Source: Pannonibacter phragmitetus_B
Lineage (GTDB): Bacteria; Pseudomonadota; Alphaproteobacteria; Rhizobiales; Stappiaceae
Length of the DNA: 64,000 nt
Reading direction: 5' to 3'
NCBI RefSeq assembly: GCF_050510895.1
Contig: NZ_JBNINT010000001.1
Location: 2,852,001 to 2,916,000, forward strand
Of this stretch, positions 36,270-45,169 are shown one piece after another (position 1 is the stretch's first letter; each line of letters opens with the position of its first letter). The translations under genes and the position numbers were made by a program. The notes under the pieces are model-generated. The model searched no databases, was not told the origin of the DNA, and worked only from the letters and a program-made list of their open reading frames with translations.

Positions 36270-38318
36270 ATGATCGAGACGCACGCCGTTGCACCGGCGC
36301 TGGCCGCCGCTTTGGCAAAACGGGGCTATTCCAGCCTCACCCCGGTTCAGGAAACGATCCTGACCGACGCTCCCGCCGACGCAGACCTTCTGGTTTCCGC
36401 CCAGACCGGCTCCGGCAAGACTGTTGCCTTCGGCCTCGCCCTTGCTCCGACGCTGCTTGGAGAAGATGAACACCTCGGCCAAGCCGGAGCGCCTGTGGCC
36501 CTCGCCATCGCTCCGACCCGCGAACTGGCCCTGCAGGTAAAGGCTGAACTGACCTGGCTTTATGAGCTGGCTGGTGCCCACACTGCTTCATGCGTTGGTG
36601 GTATGGATCCGCGCGCAGAGCGCCGGGCCCTTGAGCGCGGTGCTCACATTGTCGTCGGCACGCCAGGCCGTCTGCGCGACCACATCGAGCGCGGCGCCCT
36701 CGACCTTTCCGGCATCCGCGCCGTGGTTCTCGACGAAGCCGACGAAATGCTGGACCTCGGCTTCCGCGAGGATCTGGAGTTCATTCTGGACGCTGCCCCG
36801 GAAGACCGCCGCACGCTGATGTTCTCGGCCACTGTGCCGAAGCCAATTGCTGATCTCGCTCAGCGCTTCCAGCGCAATGCCGTGCGCCTGACGACGATCA
36901 GCCCGCGTGAGCAGCACATCGACATCGACTATCTCGCCATGCCGGTGGTGCCGAATGAGCGCGAGAACGCGGTCATCAACATTCTGCGTTTCCACGAGGC
37001 TCAGAAGGCCATCGTCTTCTGCGCCACCCGTGAAGCGGTGAACCGGCTGACCTCCCGTCTTGCCAACCGGGGTTTCTCGGTCGTGGCCCTTTCGGGTGAG
37101 CTGAGCCAGGCAGAGCGCAGCCATGCGCTGCAGGCCATGCGCGATGGCCGGGCCCGCGTTTGCGTCGCCACTGACGTGGCCGCACGCGGCATCGATCTGC
37201 CAAACCTTGATCTTGTGATCCATGCCGACCTGCCGACCGGCAAGGCCGCCCTGCTGCACCGCTCTGGCCGTACGGGCCGCGCCGGGCGCAAGGGCTCCAG
37301 CGTGCTGATCGTCCCCTATCCGCGCCGCCGCGCCGCCGAACGGCTGTTGCAGATGGCTGGCGTGAAGGCAGAATGGCGCGAAGCTCCGTCTGCCAATGCG
37401 ATCCGCGCACAGGACAAGGCACGTCTTCTTGCAGATCCGGTACTGAACGAACCGGCGGAAGAAGAAGATCTGGAGACGGCCCGCGAGCTTCTGGCCGTGC
37501 ATGATGCAGAGCGGATCGCTGCTGCATTCGTGCGCCTTTACCAGCTGCGCCTGCCGCCTCCGGAAGAGCTGACCGAGGACAGCTACGAAGCCCGTGGCCC
37601 GCGTGAGCGTGGTGACAGGGGCGACAGAGGCGACAGGGGCCCGCGCGATGACTTCGGCGGCGGCAAGAGCTTCGAAGTCCGCAACAAGTTCGAAGACGGC
37701 ATCTGGTTCCGCCTGTCACTCGGCCACAAGCACCGCGCCGACCCGCGCTGGCTGTTGCCGATGATCTGCCGCGCCGGTCACGTGACGAAGAAGGAAGTGG
37801 GTGCCATCAAGATCGGCAACACCGAAACCCTCTTCGAGATCGTCGGCAACCACGCAGAGAAATACGCTGATGTGATCCGCCGCGACGGCTCTGGCGAGCG
37901 CGGTGTTGTGATCGAGCCTGCCGATATGCGCGGCGGCTCCGCACCGTCCTTCGGTGGTGGCAATGAAGACGGCCCGAGCCGCTATGAGCGCGCCCGTGAG
38001 CGCAACACCGGCCGTGGCGGCTTCGGCGGCGGGGCTCCTGCCGGCCGTGGTGGCCCGGCTCCGCGCCGCCGCCGTTTCGAGGACGACGAGCCGCGCCCGA
38101 CGCATCCGGCCTTTGCTCCGATGGACGAAGCCCCGCTGGACCGTGGCCCGAAGCGCGGCAAGCGCGGCCATGACGGTGGCGGCTTCGGCGGCGCACCAGC
38201 CGGTGAAGGCTTCGCCCCGCGCAAGGGCAAGCCTGCCTTCAAGGATGGCGCTCCGAAGAAGGCCGCCCACCGCAAAGGTGATGGCGTGAAGAAGAAGTCG
38301 AAGAAACAGGACGGCTGA
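36270..38318 (+). CDS. DEAD-box RNA helicase with DbpA-type RNA-binding domain
   Basis: A 682-residue helicase. The core has Q-motif (SLTPVQETI), A-Q-T-G-S-G-K-T, P-T-R-E-L-A, V-L-D-E-A-D, S-A-T and H-R-S-G-R-T-G-R-A-G. A DbpA-like RNA-binding domain follows near residues 465-545 (FRLSLGHKHRADPRWLLPMI). The C-terminal 130 residues are Gly/Arg/Pro-rich, with an RGD-R-G-D repeat earlier (near 445). Such enzymes act in ribosome assembly or cold adaptation. ATG 36270 is taken as the start by family fit; ATG 36231 is possible. Confidence 0.9.
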   Translation: MIETHAVAPALAAALAKRGYSSLTPVQETILTDAPADADLLVSAQTGSGKTVAFGLALAPTLLGEDEHLGQAGAPVALAIAPTRELALQVKAELTWLYELAGAHTASCVGGMDPRAERRALERGAHIVVGTPGRLRDHIERGALDLSGIRAVVLDEADEMLDLGFREDLEFILDAAPEDRRTLMFSATVPKPIADLAQRFQRNAVRLTTISPREQHIDIDYLAMPVVPNERENAVINILRFHEAQKAIVFCATREAVNRLTSRLANRGFSVVALSGELSQAERSHALQAMRDGRARVCVATDVAARGIDLPNLDLVIHADLPTGKAALLHRSGRTGRAGRKGSSVLIVPYPRRRAAERLLQMAGVKAEWREAPSANAIRAQDKARLLADPVLNEPAEEEDLETARELLAVHDAERIAAAFVRLYQLRLPPPEELTEDSYEARGPRERGDRGDRGDRGPRDDFGGGKSFEVRNKFEDGIWFRLSLGHKHRADPRWLLPMICRAGHVTKKEVGAIKIGNTETLFEIVGNHAEKYADVIRRDGSGERGVVIEPADMRGGSAPSFGGGNEDGPSRYERARERNTGRGGFGGGAPAGRGGPAPRRRRFEDDEPRPTHPAFAPMDEAPLDRGPKRGKRGHDGGGFGGAPAGEGFAPRKGKPAFKDGAPKKAAHRKGDGVKKKSKKQDG

Positions 38319-38335
38319 AGCAGGCCGCTTGTTAT

Positions 38336-38373
38336 AAAAAAGGCCCGCGTCTTTCCCGGACGCGGGCCTTTTT
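38336..38373. terminator. bidirectional terminator between helicase and NTF2-like gene
   Basis: AAGGCCCGCGTC pairs perfectly with GACGCGGGCCTT over 12 bp with a 7-base loop. It is flanked by AAAAAA on the left and TTTTT on the right. It can end transcripts from both convergent genes. Confidence 0.9.
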
Positions 38374-38405
38374 GTATCTGGTTCAGGCAGGAAGCCGCCG
38401 CAGGC

Positions 38406-38828
38406 TTATTGTTCGTTGACGATCATCGCAATGCGCCAGACCTCACCGTCAGAGACAAGGTGATAGTGGCAGGTGAACTCGAAGACGCTTTCGCCATCAG
38501 AGCTTTCCTGACGCCAGTCGAGGGTCACGAGCGCCGTTGGGCCTGAGATGTGCGCGGACACCACGTCGAATTCTGAGTAGGAGATGTTCTCCTTGTCGAG
38601 GGCATCGAGCAGGGCGTCGATGTTCTCCGCCAGCTCTTCCTCGTCATCAAAGACATAACCCTTTTCCATCTGCCAGATGGTCGCCGGCAGGGAGAAGCAG
38701 TCGATGAGCGCCTCTGCATCGGCATCGTTGAAGCCTGCGAGATAATCCTCGAAGAGTTCCGCAATGGCCGTTTCCAGCTCCTGCTCCGCAGGTTCTGCGG
38801 TGTCTTCGATCCCGTTGTTGTCCGCCAT
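38406..38828 (-). CDS. NTF2/SnoaL-like protein
   Basis: A 140-residue acidic protein with the alpha+beta cone fold signature: helix 'LFEDYLAGFNDADAEALIDCF', 'ENIDALLDALDKENISYSEFD', then strands with 'ALVTLDWRQES' and a C-terminal 'FTCHYHLVSDGEVWRIAMIV'. The fold binds small ligands or mediates dimers; no catalytic residues are evident. It sits 47 bases upstream-side of the exonuclease end, on the same strand. ATG 38828 is taken as start. Confidence 0.7.
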   Translation of the reverse strand: MADNNGIEDTAEPAEQELETAIAELFEDYLAGFNDADAEALIDCFSLPATIWQMEKGYVFDDEEELAENIDALLDALDKENISYSEFDVVSAHISGPTALVTLDWRQESSDGESVFEFTCHYHLVSDGEVWRIAMIVNEQ

Positions 38829-38875
38829 GGCCGTCTTCCTGGAAGGGCGCGGCAGATCTGCGGCGCGCCTCAAGC

Positions 38876-39915
38876 TTAAGTGTCAGTATCAGCCGGGGCA
38901 GAATCGGTTTCAGTTTCATCTTCCCCGTAGCCGATCATATGAAGAGGCCGTGCCTTGCGTCCAACGGTTTCACACCAGTGTACCAGTGCCTCCTCGGCGC
39001 CGTGGGTGACCCAGGTTTCCGCCGCTCCGGTTTCCAGCACCGTCCGGGTGAGATCCGGCCAGTCCACGTGATCGGAAATGACAAGCGGCAGTTCAGCTCC
39101 GCGCTGGCGGGCCCTGGCACGCACGCGCATCCAGCCGGAAGCCACCGCTGTCACCGGATCACCAAAGCGCCGTGCCCAGCGCCCGACAAGTTCTCCGGGC
39201 GGGCACAGCACAATCTCTCCGGCCAGCTCCTTGCCGTGCCTGCCCACGGGCTCGACCGGCCCCAGCGCAATGCCCCGGCTCTGGTAATAGGCCGTGATCT
39301 TTTCCAGTGCGCCATGCAGATAGATGGTCCGGTCATATCCCGCACGCCGCAGTTCCGCGATGACGCGCTGCGCCTTGCCCAATGCATAGGCGCCTACGAG
39401 ATGCACCCGCTCGGGAAACAGCGCCAGCGATGCGATCAGCTTGCCAACCTCCTCCTCTGCATCGGGATGGCGGAAAACCGGCAGGCCGAAGGTTGCTTCC
39501 GTCACGAAGACATCGCAGGGGACAAGCTCGAAGGGCGTACAGGTGGGATCTGCCTGCCGCTTGTAATCGCCCGAGATGACGGCCCTTGCCCCCTCGCCTC
39601 CAGCACCACCTGCGCCGAGCCCAGCACATGTCCCGCAGGCCTGAGCGTCAGCGCAACGCCGCCAAGATCCAGCCGTTGTCCATAGGAAAGCGTTTGACGC
39701 TGGCCGCAGAAGCCCTCGCCATAGCGCAGGGCCATGATGTCCAGCGTTTCTTCCGTCGCCAGCACTGCCCCGTGCCCGGCCCTTGCATGGTCGGAATGAG
39801 CATGAGTGATGATCGCCCTTGGCACCCGACGCACCGGATCGACATGGGCGTTCGCCTCAGGGCAGAAGAGCCCCTCCGGTGTCAGATGCAGAAGACTGGA
39901 TGCGGCAATGGACAT
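38876..39915 (-). CDS. ligase-associated metallo-beta-lactamase-fold DNA exonuclease, one frameshift
   Basis: A 346-residue (restored) nuclease of the MBL/beta-CASP superfamily, the Exo partner of the Lig/Lhr/MPE set. The metal motif H38-x-H40-x-D42-H43 is in 'ITHAHSDHARAG'; 'RPAGHVLGSAQ' follows, and a beta-CASP half carries 'SDHVDWPDL' and 'VTHG'. A G is missing from the run at 39589-39593. Adding it restores 'LEARGARAVISGDYKRQADP' and joins the two halves. ATG 39915 is divergent from the Lhr-Core helicase gene by 152 bases. Confidence 0.86.
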
Positions 39916-40067
39916 GGGACGGAAGCATAGGGCCTTTGCGGCACTTTGCCAGAGGCAGGCATCATGTGAAACCCGCTTGATCCGAAAGAGCTTGGAGAGG
40001 CAACCGGCTGACCTATAATCATGTGGCAAGTCTCTCAACGCCTCAGGCTTCTGTGCAACTCTCGATC

Positions 40068-42592
40068 ATGACCGCCTCTTCTCAGGATCAGCTTCTGCCC
40101 GAGCGCTTCCGCGCCTGGTTTGCCGCGCGCGGCTGGAGCCCGCGCGAGCATCAGCTTGCCTTGCTGGAGGTATTGGGCAGGGGCCAGTCGGCTCTTCTCA
40201 TCGCGCCAACCGGCGCAGGCAAAACGCTGGCCGGCTTTCTGCCGAGCCTCGTTGAGCTGACCGCGAGAGGCCGCCCCAAGCCCGGCAGCGTTGAGAAAAT
40301 GCGCCAGGGCGTGCATACGCTCTACATCTCCCCTCTGAAGGCGCTCGCCGTCGATATCGCCCGCAATCTGGAAACACCGGTGGCGGAGATGGACCTGCCG
40401 GTGCGGATCGAGACACGCACCGGCGACACCCCCACGCACAAGCGTCAGCGGCAGAAGCAGGCTCCGCCCGATATCCTGCTGACAACCCCGGAACAGATCG
40501 CCCTGCTGCTGTCCGACCCTACAGCCTCCGGCATGTTCAAGGGGTTGAAGACCATCGTTCTGGACGAACTCCATGCGCTGGTTACGTCCAAACGCGGCGA
40601 TCTTCTGGCACTTGGCCTTGCCCGCTTGCGCCGCATCGCTCCGGATGTGCGGTTCGTGGGCCTGTCGGCAACGGTGGCAGAGCCGGATGACCTGCGCGCC
40701 TATCTGGTGGCACAGACCAATCCGGATGGCCGCTGCCTGAGCGAACTTGTCACTGTTTCGGGCGGAGCAGCGCCGGACATCACCATTCTCGATACCTCCG
40801 AGCGCGTCCCCTGGGCCGGGCATTCCGCACGCTATGCGCTGGATGACATCTACCGGCTTCTCAAGGCGCACCGGGTGACGCTGCTGTTCGTCAACACCCG
40901 CTCGCAGGCAGAAAGCCTGTTTCAGGATCTTTGGAAGATCAACGAGGACACCCTGCCCATCGCCCTGCACCATGGCTCGCTGGACGTGGGTCAGCGGCGC
41001 AAGGTGGAAGCAGCTATGGCCTCTGGTCAACTCCGTGCCGTCGTTGCAACGTCCTCCCTCGACATGGGCATCGACTGGGGCGATATCGATCTCGTCGTCA
41101 ATGTGGGCGCCCCGAAGGGCGCCAGCCGCCTTGCCCAGCGCATAGGGCGCGCCAATCACCGCATGGACGAGCCCTCGCGTGCCGTTCTCGTGCCAGCCAA
41201 CCGCTTCGAGGTTCTGGAATGCAGGGCAGCTCTCGAAGCGTCCACCAGCGGCGGGCAGGATACCCCGCCCCTGCGGCACGGTGCGCTGGATGTGCTGGCC
41301 CAGCACATTCTCGGCATGGGCTGCGCCGGCCCTTTGATGCAGATGAGCTTTATGCAGAAATCCGCGAGACGCAGACTTACCGCCATCTCGACCGGGAGAC
41401 CTTCGCCCGCGTCCTCGATTTTGTGGCCACCGGCGGCTATGCGCTGAAAAGCTATGACCGTTACGCCAAGCTGAAACAGGGGCCGGACGGGCTGTGGCGC
41501 ATCACCCATCCGCGCATTGCCCAGCAGTACCGGCTGAATGTGGGCACTATCGTCGAGGCGCCCATGCTGAAGGTGCGCCTGGTGCGCGGCAAGGAGCAAG
41601 GCCGCCGCACGCCGCTTGGCCGGGGTGGCCGGGTGCTTGGCGAGATCGAGGAATGGTTTCTGGAGCAGCTCGCGCCTGGAGACACGTTCCTCTTTGCGGG
41701 CGAGATCCTGCGGTTTGAAAGCATCATCGAGAACGAGGCCTTTGTCTCAAGGGCCAAGGCCGAAAAGCCGATGGTGCCCTCCTATCAGGGCGGCAAGTTT
41801 CCGCTCTCCACCTATCTGGCAGACGGCGTGCGGCGGCTTCTGTCCGAGCCGGACCATTGGCCGGCTTTGCCGGATCAGGTGCGCGAATGGCTGGAGCTCC
41901 AGCGGGCCAAGTCCCTGTTGCCCAGCCGCAGCGGCCTGCTGGTGGAGACCTTTCCGCGTGCGGGCAAAAATTATCTCGTCTGCTATCCCTTCGAGGGGCG
42001 CCTTGCTCACCAGACGCTCGGCATGCTGCTGACCCGGCGGCTGGAGCGGCTGGGGGCAAAGCCGCTGGGCTTTGTCGCCAATGACTATGCTCTGGCGATC
42101 TGGGGCTTGGGCGATCTGGATCTTCTCATCCGCACCGGCCGCCTGTCCCTCGACGCCTTGTTCGAGGAGGATCTTCTGGGCGACGATCTGGATGCCTGGC
42201 TGGCGGACTCCAGCCTTTTGAAGCGCACCTTCCGCTACTGCGCCGTCATTTCCGGCCTGATTGAGCGGCGCCATCCGGGATTGGAGAAATCGGGCCGTCA
42301 GGTCACGGTTTCGTCAGACCTCATCTATGACGTGCTGCGCCAGCATGAGCCCGACCACATCCTTTTGCGTGCAACATGGAACGATGCAGCAGAAGGACTT
42401 CTGGATATCTCCAGGTTGGGTGAACTTCTTTTAAGGATCAAGGGTCGAATCACGCATACTCATCTCGCAAGAGTTTCGCCTCTCGCCGTTCCCGTTCTGC
42501 TGGAAATCGGCAGGGAACCCATCTATGGCGAGGCTCAGGAAAGCATTCTGGCAGAAGCTGCGGATGATTTGATCGGGGAGGCCATGGCATGA
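40068..42592 (+). CDS. Lhr-Core-type DEXH DNA helicase, one frameshift
   Basis: An 841-residue (restored) superfamily 2 helicase of the ligase-associated DNA damage response group. Walker A 'APTGAGKT' is at residues 46-53 and the Walker B box is 'VLDELHAL'. 'STSSLDMGID'-type motif V reads 'ATSSLDMGIDWG' here, and motif VI is 'QRIGRANHRMDEPSRAV'. Winged-helix and Lhr-specific domains follow. A C is missing at 41330-41332; adding it gives 'GMGCAGPFDADELYAEIR'. The stop overlaps the next ATG (ATGA). Confidence 0.9.
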
Positions 42593-43320
42593 CGGCGCTC
42601 AGACAGCCGGGACAGATGCGGCGCGTAACGCCCGTGTGTCACGATATTGCCGTTGCCGGAACCTTGCTTGGTCTGCATGACAGCGGCGTTGTCTGGTGGG
42701 CTGAGGAAGCCACACTGATTGTCGCCGACCTGCATCTGGAAAAAGCCTCCTCCCTCGCCCGCCGGGGTGTCCTGTTGCCACCTTATGACACGGCAGCAAC
42801 ACTGGAACGCCTGGCACTGGTGATCGAGGCCTTCGAGCCTTCCCGTATCGTCGCCCTGGGGGACAGTTTCCATGATGCCGAAGGCTCTGACAGGCTCCCG
42901 CCTGCATACCGCGCCTTCCTCGCCACGCTGCAGCTCAACCGTGAATGGATCTGGGTAACCGGCAATCATGATCCGGTGGCGCCAGTGCGGCTCTGCGGGG
43001 AATGCGTTGACGAGCTGACCTTGGGCGGCCTCACATTCCGGCATGAGCCCTCGGAAGGCGCAGGCGCTGCGAAGGGCGAAGTCTGCGGACATCTGCATCC
43101 AGCGGCAAAGGTGCGCCGCTATGGCCGCTCGATCCGCCGTCCCTGCTTTGCCACGGACGGCACAAGGCTGGTCCTTCCGGCCTTTGGCGCATTGACTGGC
43201 GGGCTGAATGTGATGGACCCGGCCTTTGCTTCGGTTTTCCCGCCCCGCCGGTTTTCTGCCTTCCTCCTGGGGGCAGACAGGCTGTATCCCTTCACGGCCA
43301 CCAAGCTGATCGCTGACTGA
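42589..43320 (+). CDS. pdeM: MPE/PdeM-type ligase-associated metallophosphoesterase
   Basis: A 243-residue calcineurin-like enzyme. Metal-binding motifs are D47-x-H49 (VADLHLEK), G91-D92 (ALGDSFHD), G-N126-H-D128 and G-H-L-H near 167-170. In this family it acts as a Mn-dependent DNA endonuclease or phosphodiesterase. It is translationally coupled to the Lhr-Core helicase gene by an ATGA overlap, so the two should be made together. Confidence 0.9.
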   Translation: MTALRQPGQMRRVTPVCHDIAVAGTLLGLHDSGVVWWAEEATLIVADLHLEKASSLARRGVLLPPYDTAATLERLALVIEAFEPSRIVALGDSFHDAEGSDRLPPAYRAFLATLQLNREWIWVTGNHDPVAPVRLCGECVDELTLGGLTFRHEPSEGAGAAKGEVCGHLHPAAKVRRYGRSIRRPCFATDGTRLVLPAFGALTGGLNVMDPAFASVFPPRRFSAFLLGADRLYPFTATKLIAD

Positions 43321-43337
43321 TCTGACGATCTAACCGC

Positions 43338-44123
43338 TCAATCCCTTCGGAACACGACACCGGCAAGCCAGCCGGTAAAGACTGCCAGCATGATCGCTGC
43401 CAGCCCGTAAAGCGTTGGCTGCTCATGCGCCAGATCGAAGGTCATCTGCTCAAAGCCGGTCTTGGCCACCGTCAGCCCCTTCTGGTCGTGCGCCAGCATT
43501 TCTCCGTCCTTCAGAAGAAACGTGTCCACCGTATAGATGCCGACCGGCGTCGTCGCGGGAAGTGAAATGGTCGTGTGGAACATGGTTGGTGTCAGAAATT
43601 CGACCTTGCCCGGCTGGTCCACATATATGCCGTGCTCCCTGCGCAGCCGCAGAAATGCCTGACGGAAATTGGCTCTCTCGGCGAGCGGCATCTCGGAGTC
43701 AGGCCTCATCGGCAGATTGACATAGCTCGCCCCGATGCTGTTCTCCTCCAGCATCGGCCGGGCGCCCAATTCGCTTGCCGGATCGGTCGAGGACATGACG
43801 TAGAATGAGGGGACGCCGTAAAACGTCTCGGCTTCGCGGTTGACCCACAGTACGCCGAGGAAACGGCCCTTGCGGCGCGTTGTGACGTTCTCAGGCGGAC
43901 CCTTCAGCACCACCGCCAGATCATAACCGGCATCAGGTGCAGAAACGCCGGACGGCAATTCCACCTGACCGAAGACAACGATCTTGGCCCCAGTGAAATT
44001 CGAAGCAATGCTGACCGTGTCTGCCGACAGGGCCGTCACCAGCCCCTCGGCGCGCGCAGCAGAAGGCAGTAAGGCTGCCGCCAGCACAAATGCAGCTGCA
44101 AGATGATGGGACAGCGAACGCAT
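43338..44123 (-). CDS. TIGR02186-family membrane protein
   Basis: A 261-residue protein with signal peptide (LAAAFVLAAALLPSAARA), a periplasmic beta-rich domain ('AKIVVFGQVELPSGV', 'DLAVVLKGP', 'YVMSSTD') and one C-terminal helix (LYGLAAIMLAVFTGWLAGVVF). This matches the TIGR02186 family, which is regularly paired with a TauE/SafE exporter in Hyphomicrobiales. Its ATG would overlap the TauE stop as TGATG once one base is restored upstream. Its function is unknown; a role in export with TauE is inferred from pairing. Confidence 0.78.
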   Translation of the reverse strand: MRSLSHHLAAAFVLAAALLPSAARAEGLVTALSADTVSIASNFTGAKIVVFGQVELPSGVSAPDAGYDLAVVLKGPPENVTTRRKGRFLGVLWVNREAETFYGVPSFYVMSSTDPASELGARPMLEENSIGASYVNLPMRPDSEMPLAERANFRQAFLRLRREHGIYVDQPGKVEFLTPTMFHTTISLPATTPVGIYTVDTFLLKDGEMLAHDQKGLTVAKTGFEQMTFDLAHEQPTLYGLAAIMLAVFTGWLAGVVFRRD

Positions 44124-45050
44124 CACAGGCCCTCCCCTTGCGCACGGCGACCGAGTAGTACTCGGTCGGGGTAATAACAAGATCCACGGCAAAACGGACG
44201 CCCACCGCCAGCACCAGCAGCGCCAGCAGAAGCCGCAACTGGTCACCACGCAGTTTCTGCCCCATGCGAGCGCCAAACTGCGCCCCGATGACACCACCGA
44301 TCATCAGCGTCAGTGCCAGCACGATGTCGATCGTCTGCGTGCTCATGGAGTGGAACAGAGTGGCCGATGCCATGGTGAAAAGGATCTGCATCAGCGAGGT
44401 GCCGATGACGATGCTGGTCGGCATGCGCAGCAGATAGATCATCGCCGGCACCATCATGAAGCCGCCGCCGATACCCAGCACCGTGCCAATGAAGCCAATG
44501 CCCGCCCCCAGCACGATCACCGGAATAACGCTGAGATAAAGCTTGGACTTGCGGAACCGCACCTTGAGCGGCAGGCCGTGGATCCAGTTGTGCTGCCCTG
44601 GCCTGCGGGCCGTGCGAACTGTGCCCGCCCGGCGCTGCCGGATGGCACGCAGGGATTCCACCAGCATCAGACCGCCAACCGTGCCAAGGAAAGTCACATA
44701 GGAAATGGCAATCACCACATCCAGCTGCCCAAGCGACTGGAGGATATCGAAAAGCCATGCCCCAACCGCCGACCCGACGATACCGGCACTCAGCAAAATC
44801 AAGGCCATCTTGATGTCGATGGCGCCGCGCCGCCAGTAGGTCAGCACGCCTGATGCCGAAGACGCGACCGTCTGTGTGGTCACGGTCGCGACGGCCACAG
44901 CGGGGGAATGCCGGAGAAAATGAGAAGCGGCGTCAGCAGAAAGCCGCCGCCAATGCCGAAAAGCCCGGACAAGAAGCCCACGGTGCCACCCATGCCGAAG
45001 ATCATGAACATGTTCACCGAAATCTCGGCGATGGGCAGATACAGTTGCAC
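44123..45050 (-). CDS. TauE/SafE-family sulfite/organic-anion exporter, two frameshifts
   Basis: A 309-residue (restored) permease with about eight helices and the paired G-x-G-G-G motifs, 'GLFGIGGGFLLTPLL' and 'VLGIGGGFMMVPAMI'. Two bases are missing. Adding one at the five-base run 44902-44906 gives 'FSGIPPAVAVATVTTQ'. Adding one at 44134-44137, or at the nearby run 44130-44132, gives a stop that overlaps the next ATG. The start is GTG 45050, giving 'MQLYLPIAEISVNMF', a typical start for this subfamily. The exported compound is not known. Confidence 0.82.
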
Positions 45051-45169
45051 GGGCTCAATACCGGCTTGCGGCGGCCGCGCGGGGCGCGGTGCCTGAACGG
45101 AAAGACACGTGTTAAAAGGGCTGCTTTTGCGGCCCTGTCAACCTTGGAATTTCAGCAACCCGCTCACGT

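Noticed and set aside
40931..41320. A separate gene formed by the second helicase frame extending upstream
   Set aside because: Upstream of 41330 that frame is out of phase with the helicase motifs and is Arg/Ser-rich noise. Only the part after the lesion is coding.
26387..43320. A defence or mobile island around the helicases, ligase and nuclease
   Set aside because: The helicase, ligase, exonuclease and phosphoesterase belong to a known housekeeping repair set. There is no integrase, transposase, repeat border or composition shift.
43933..44122. An apparent long overlap between the TauE-like and TIGR02186 genes
   Set aside because: It arises because a lost base hides the TauE stop. The read-through residues do not resemble either family, and one restored base gives a normal TGATG junction.
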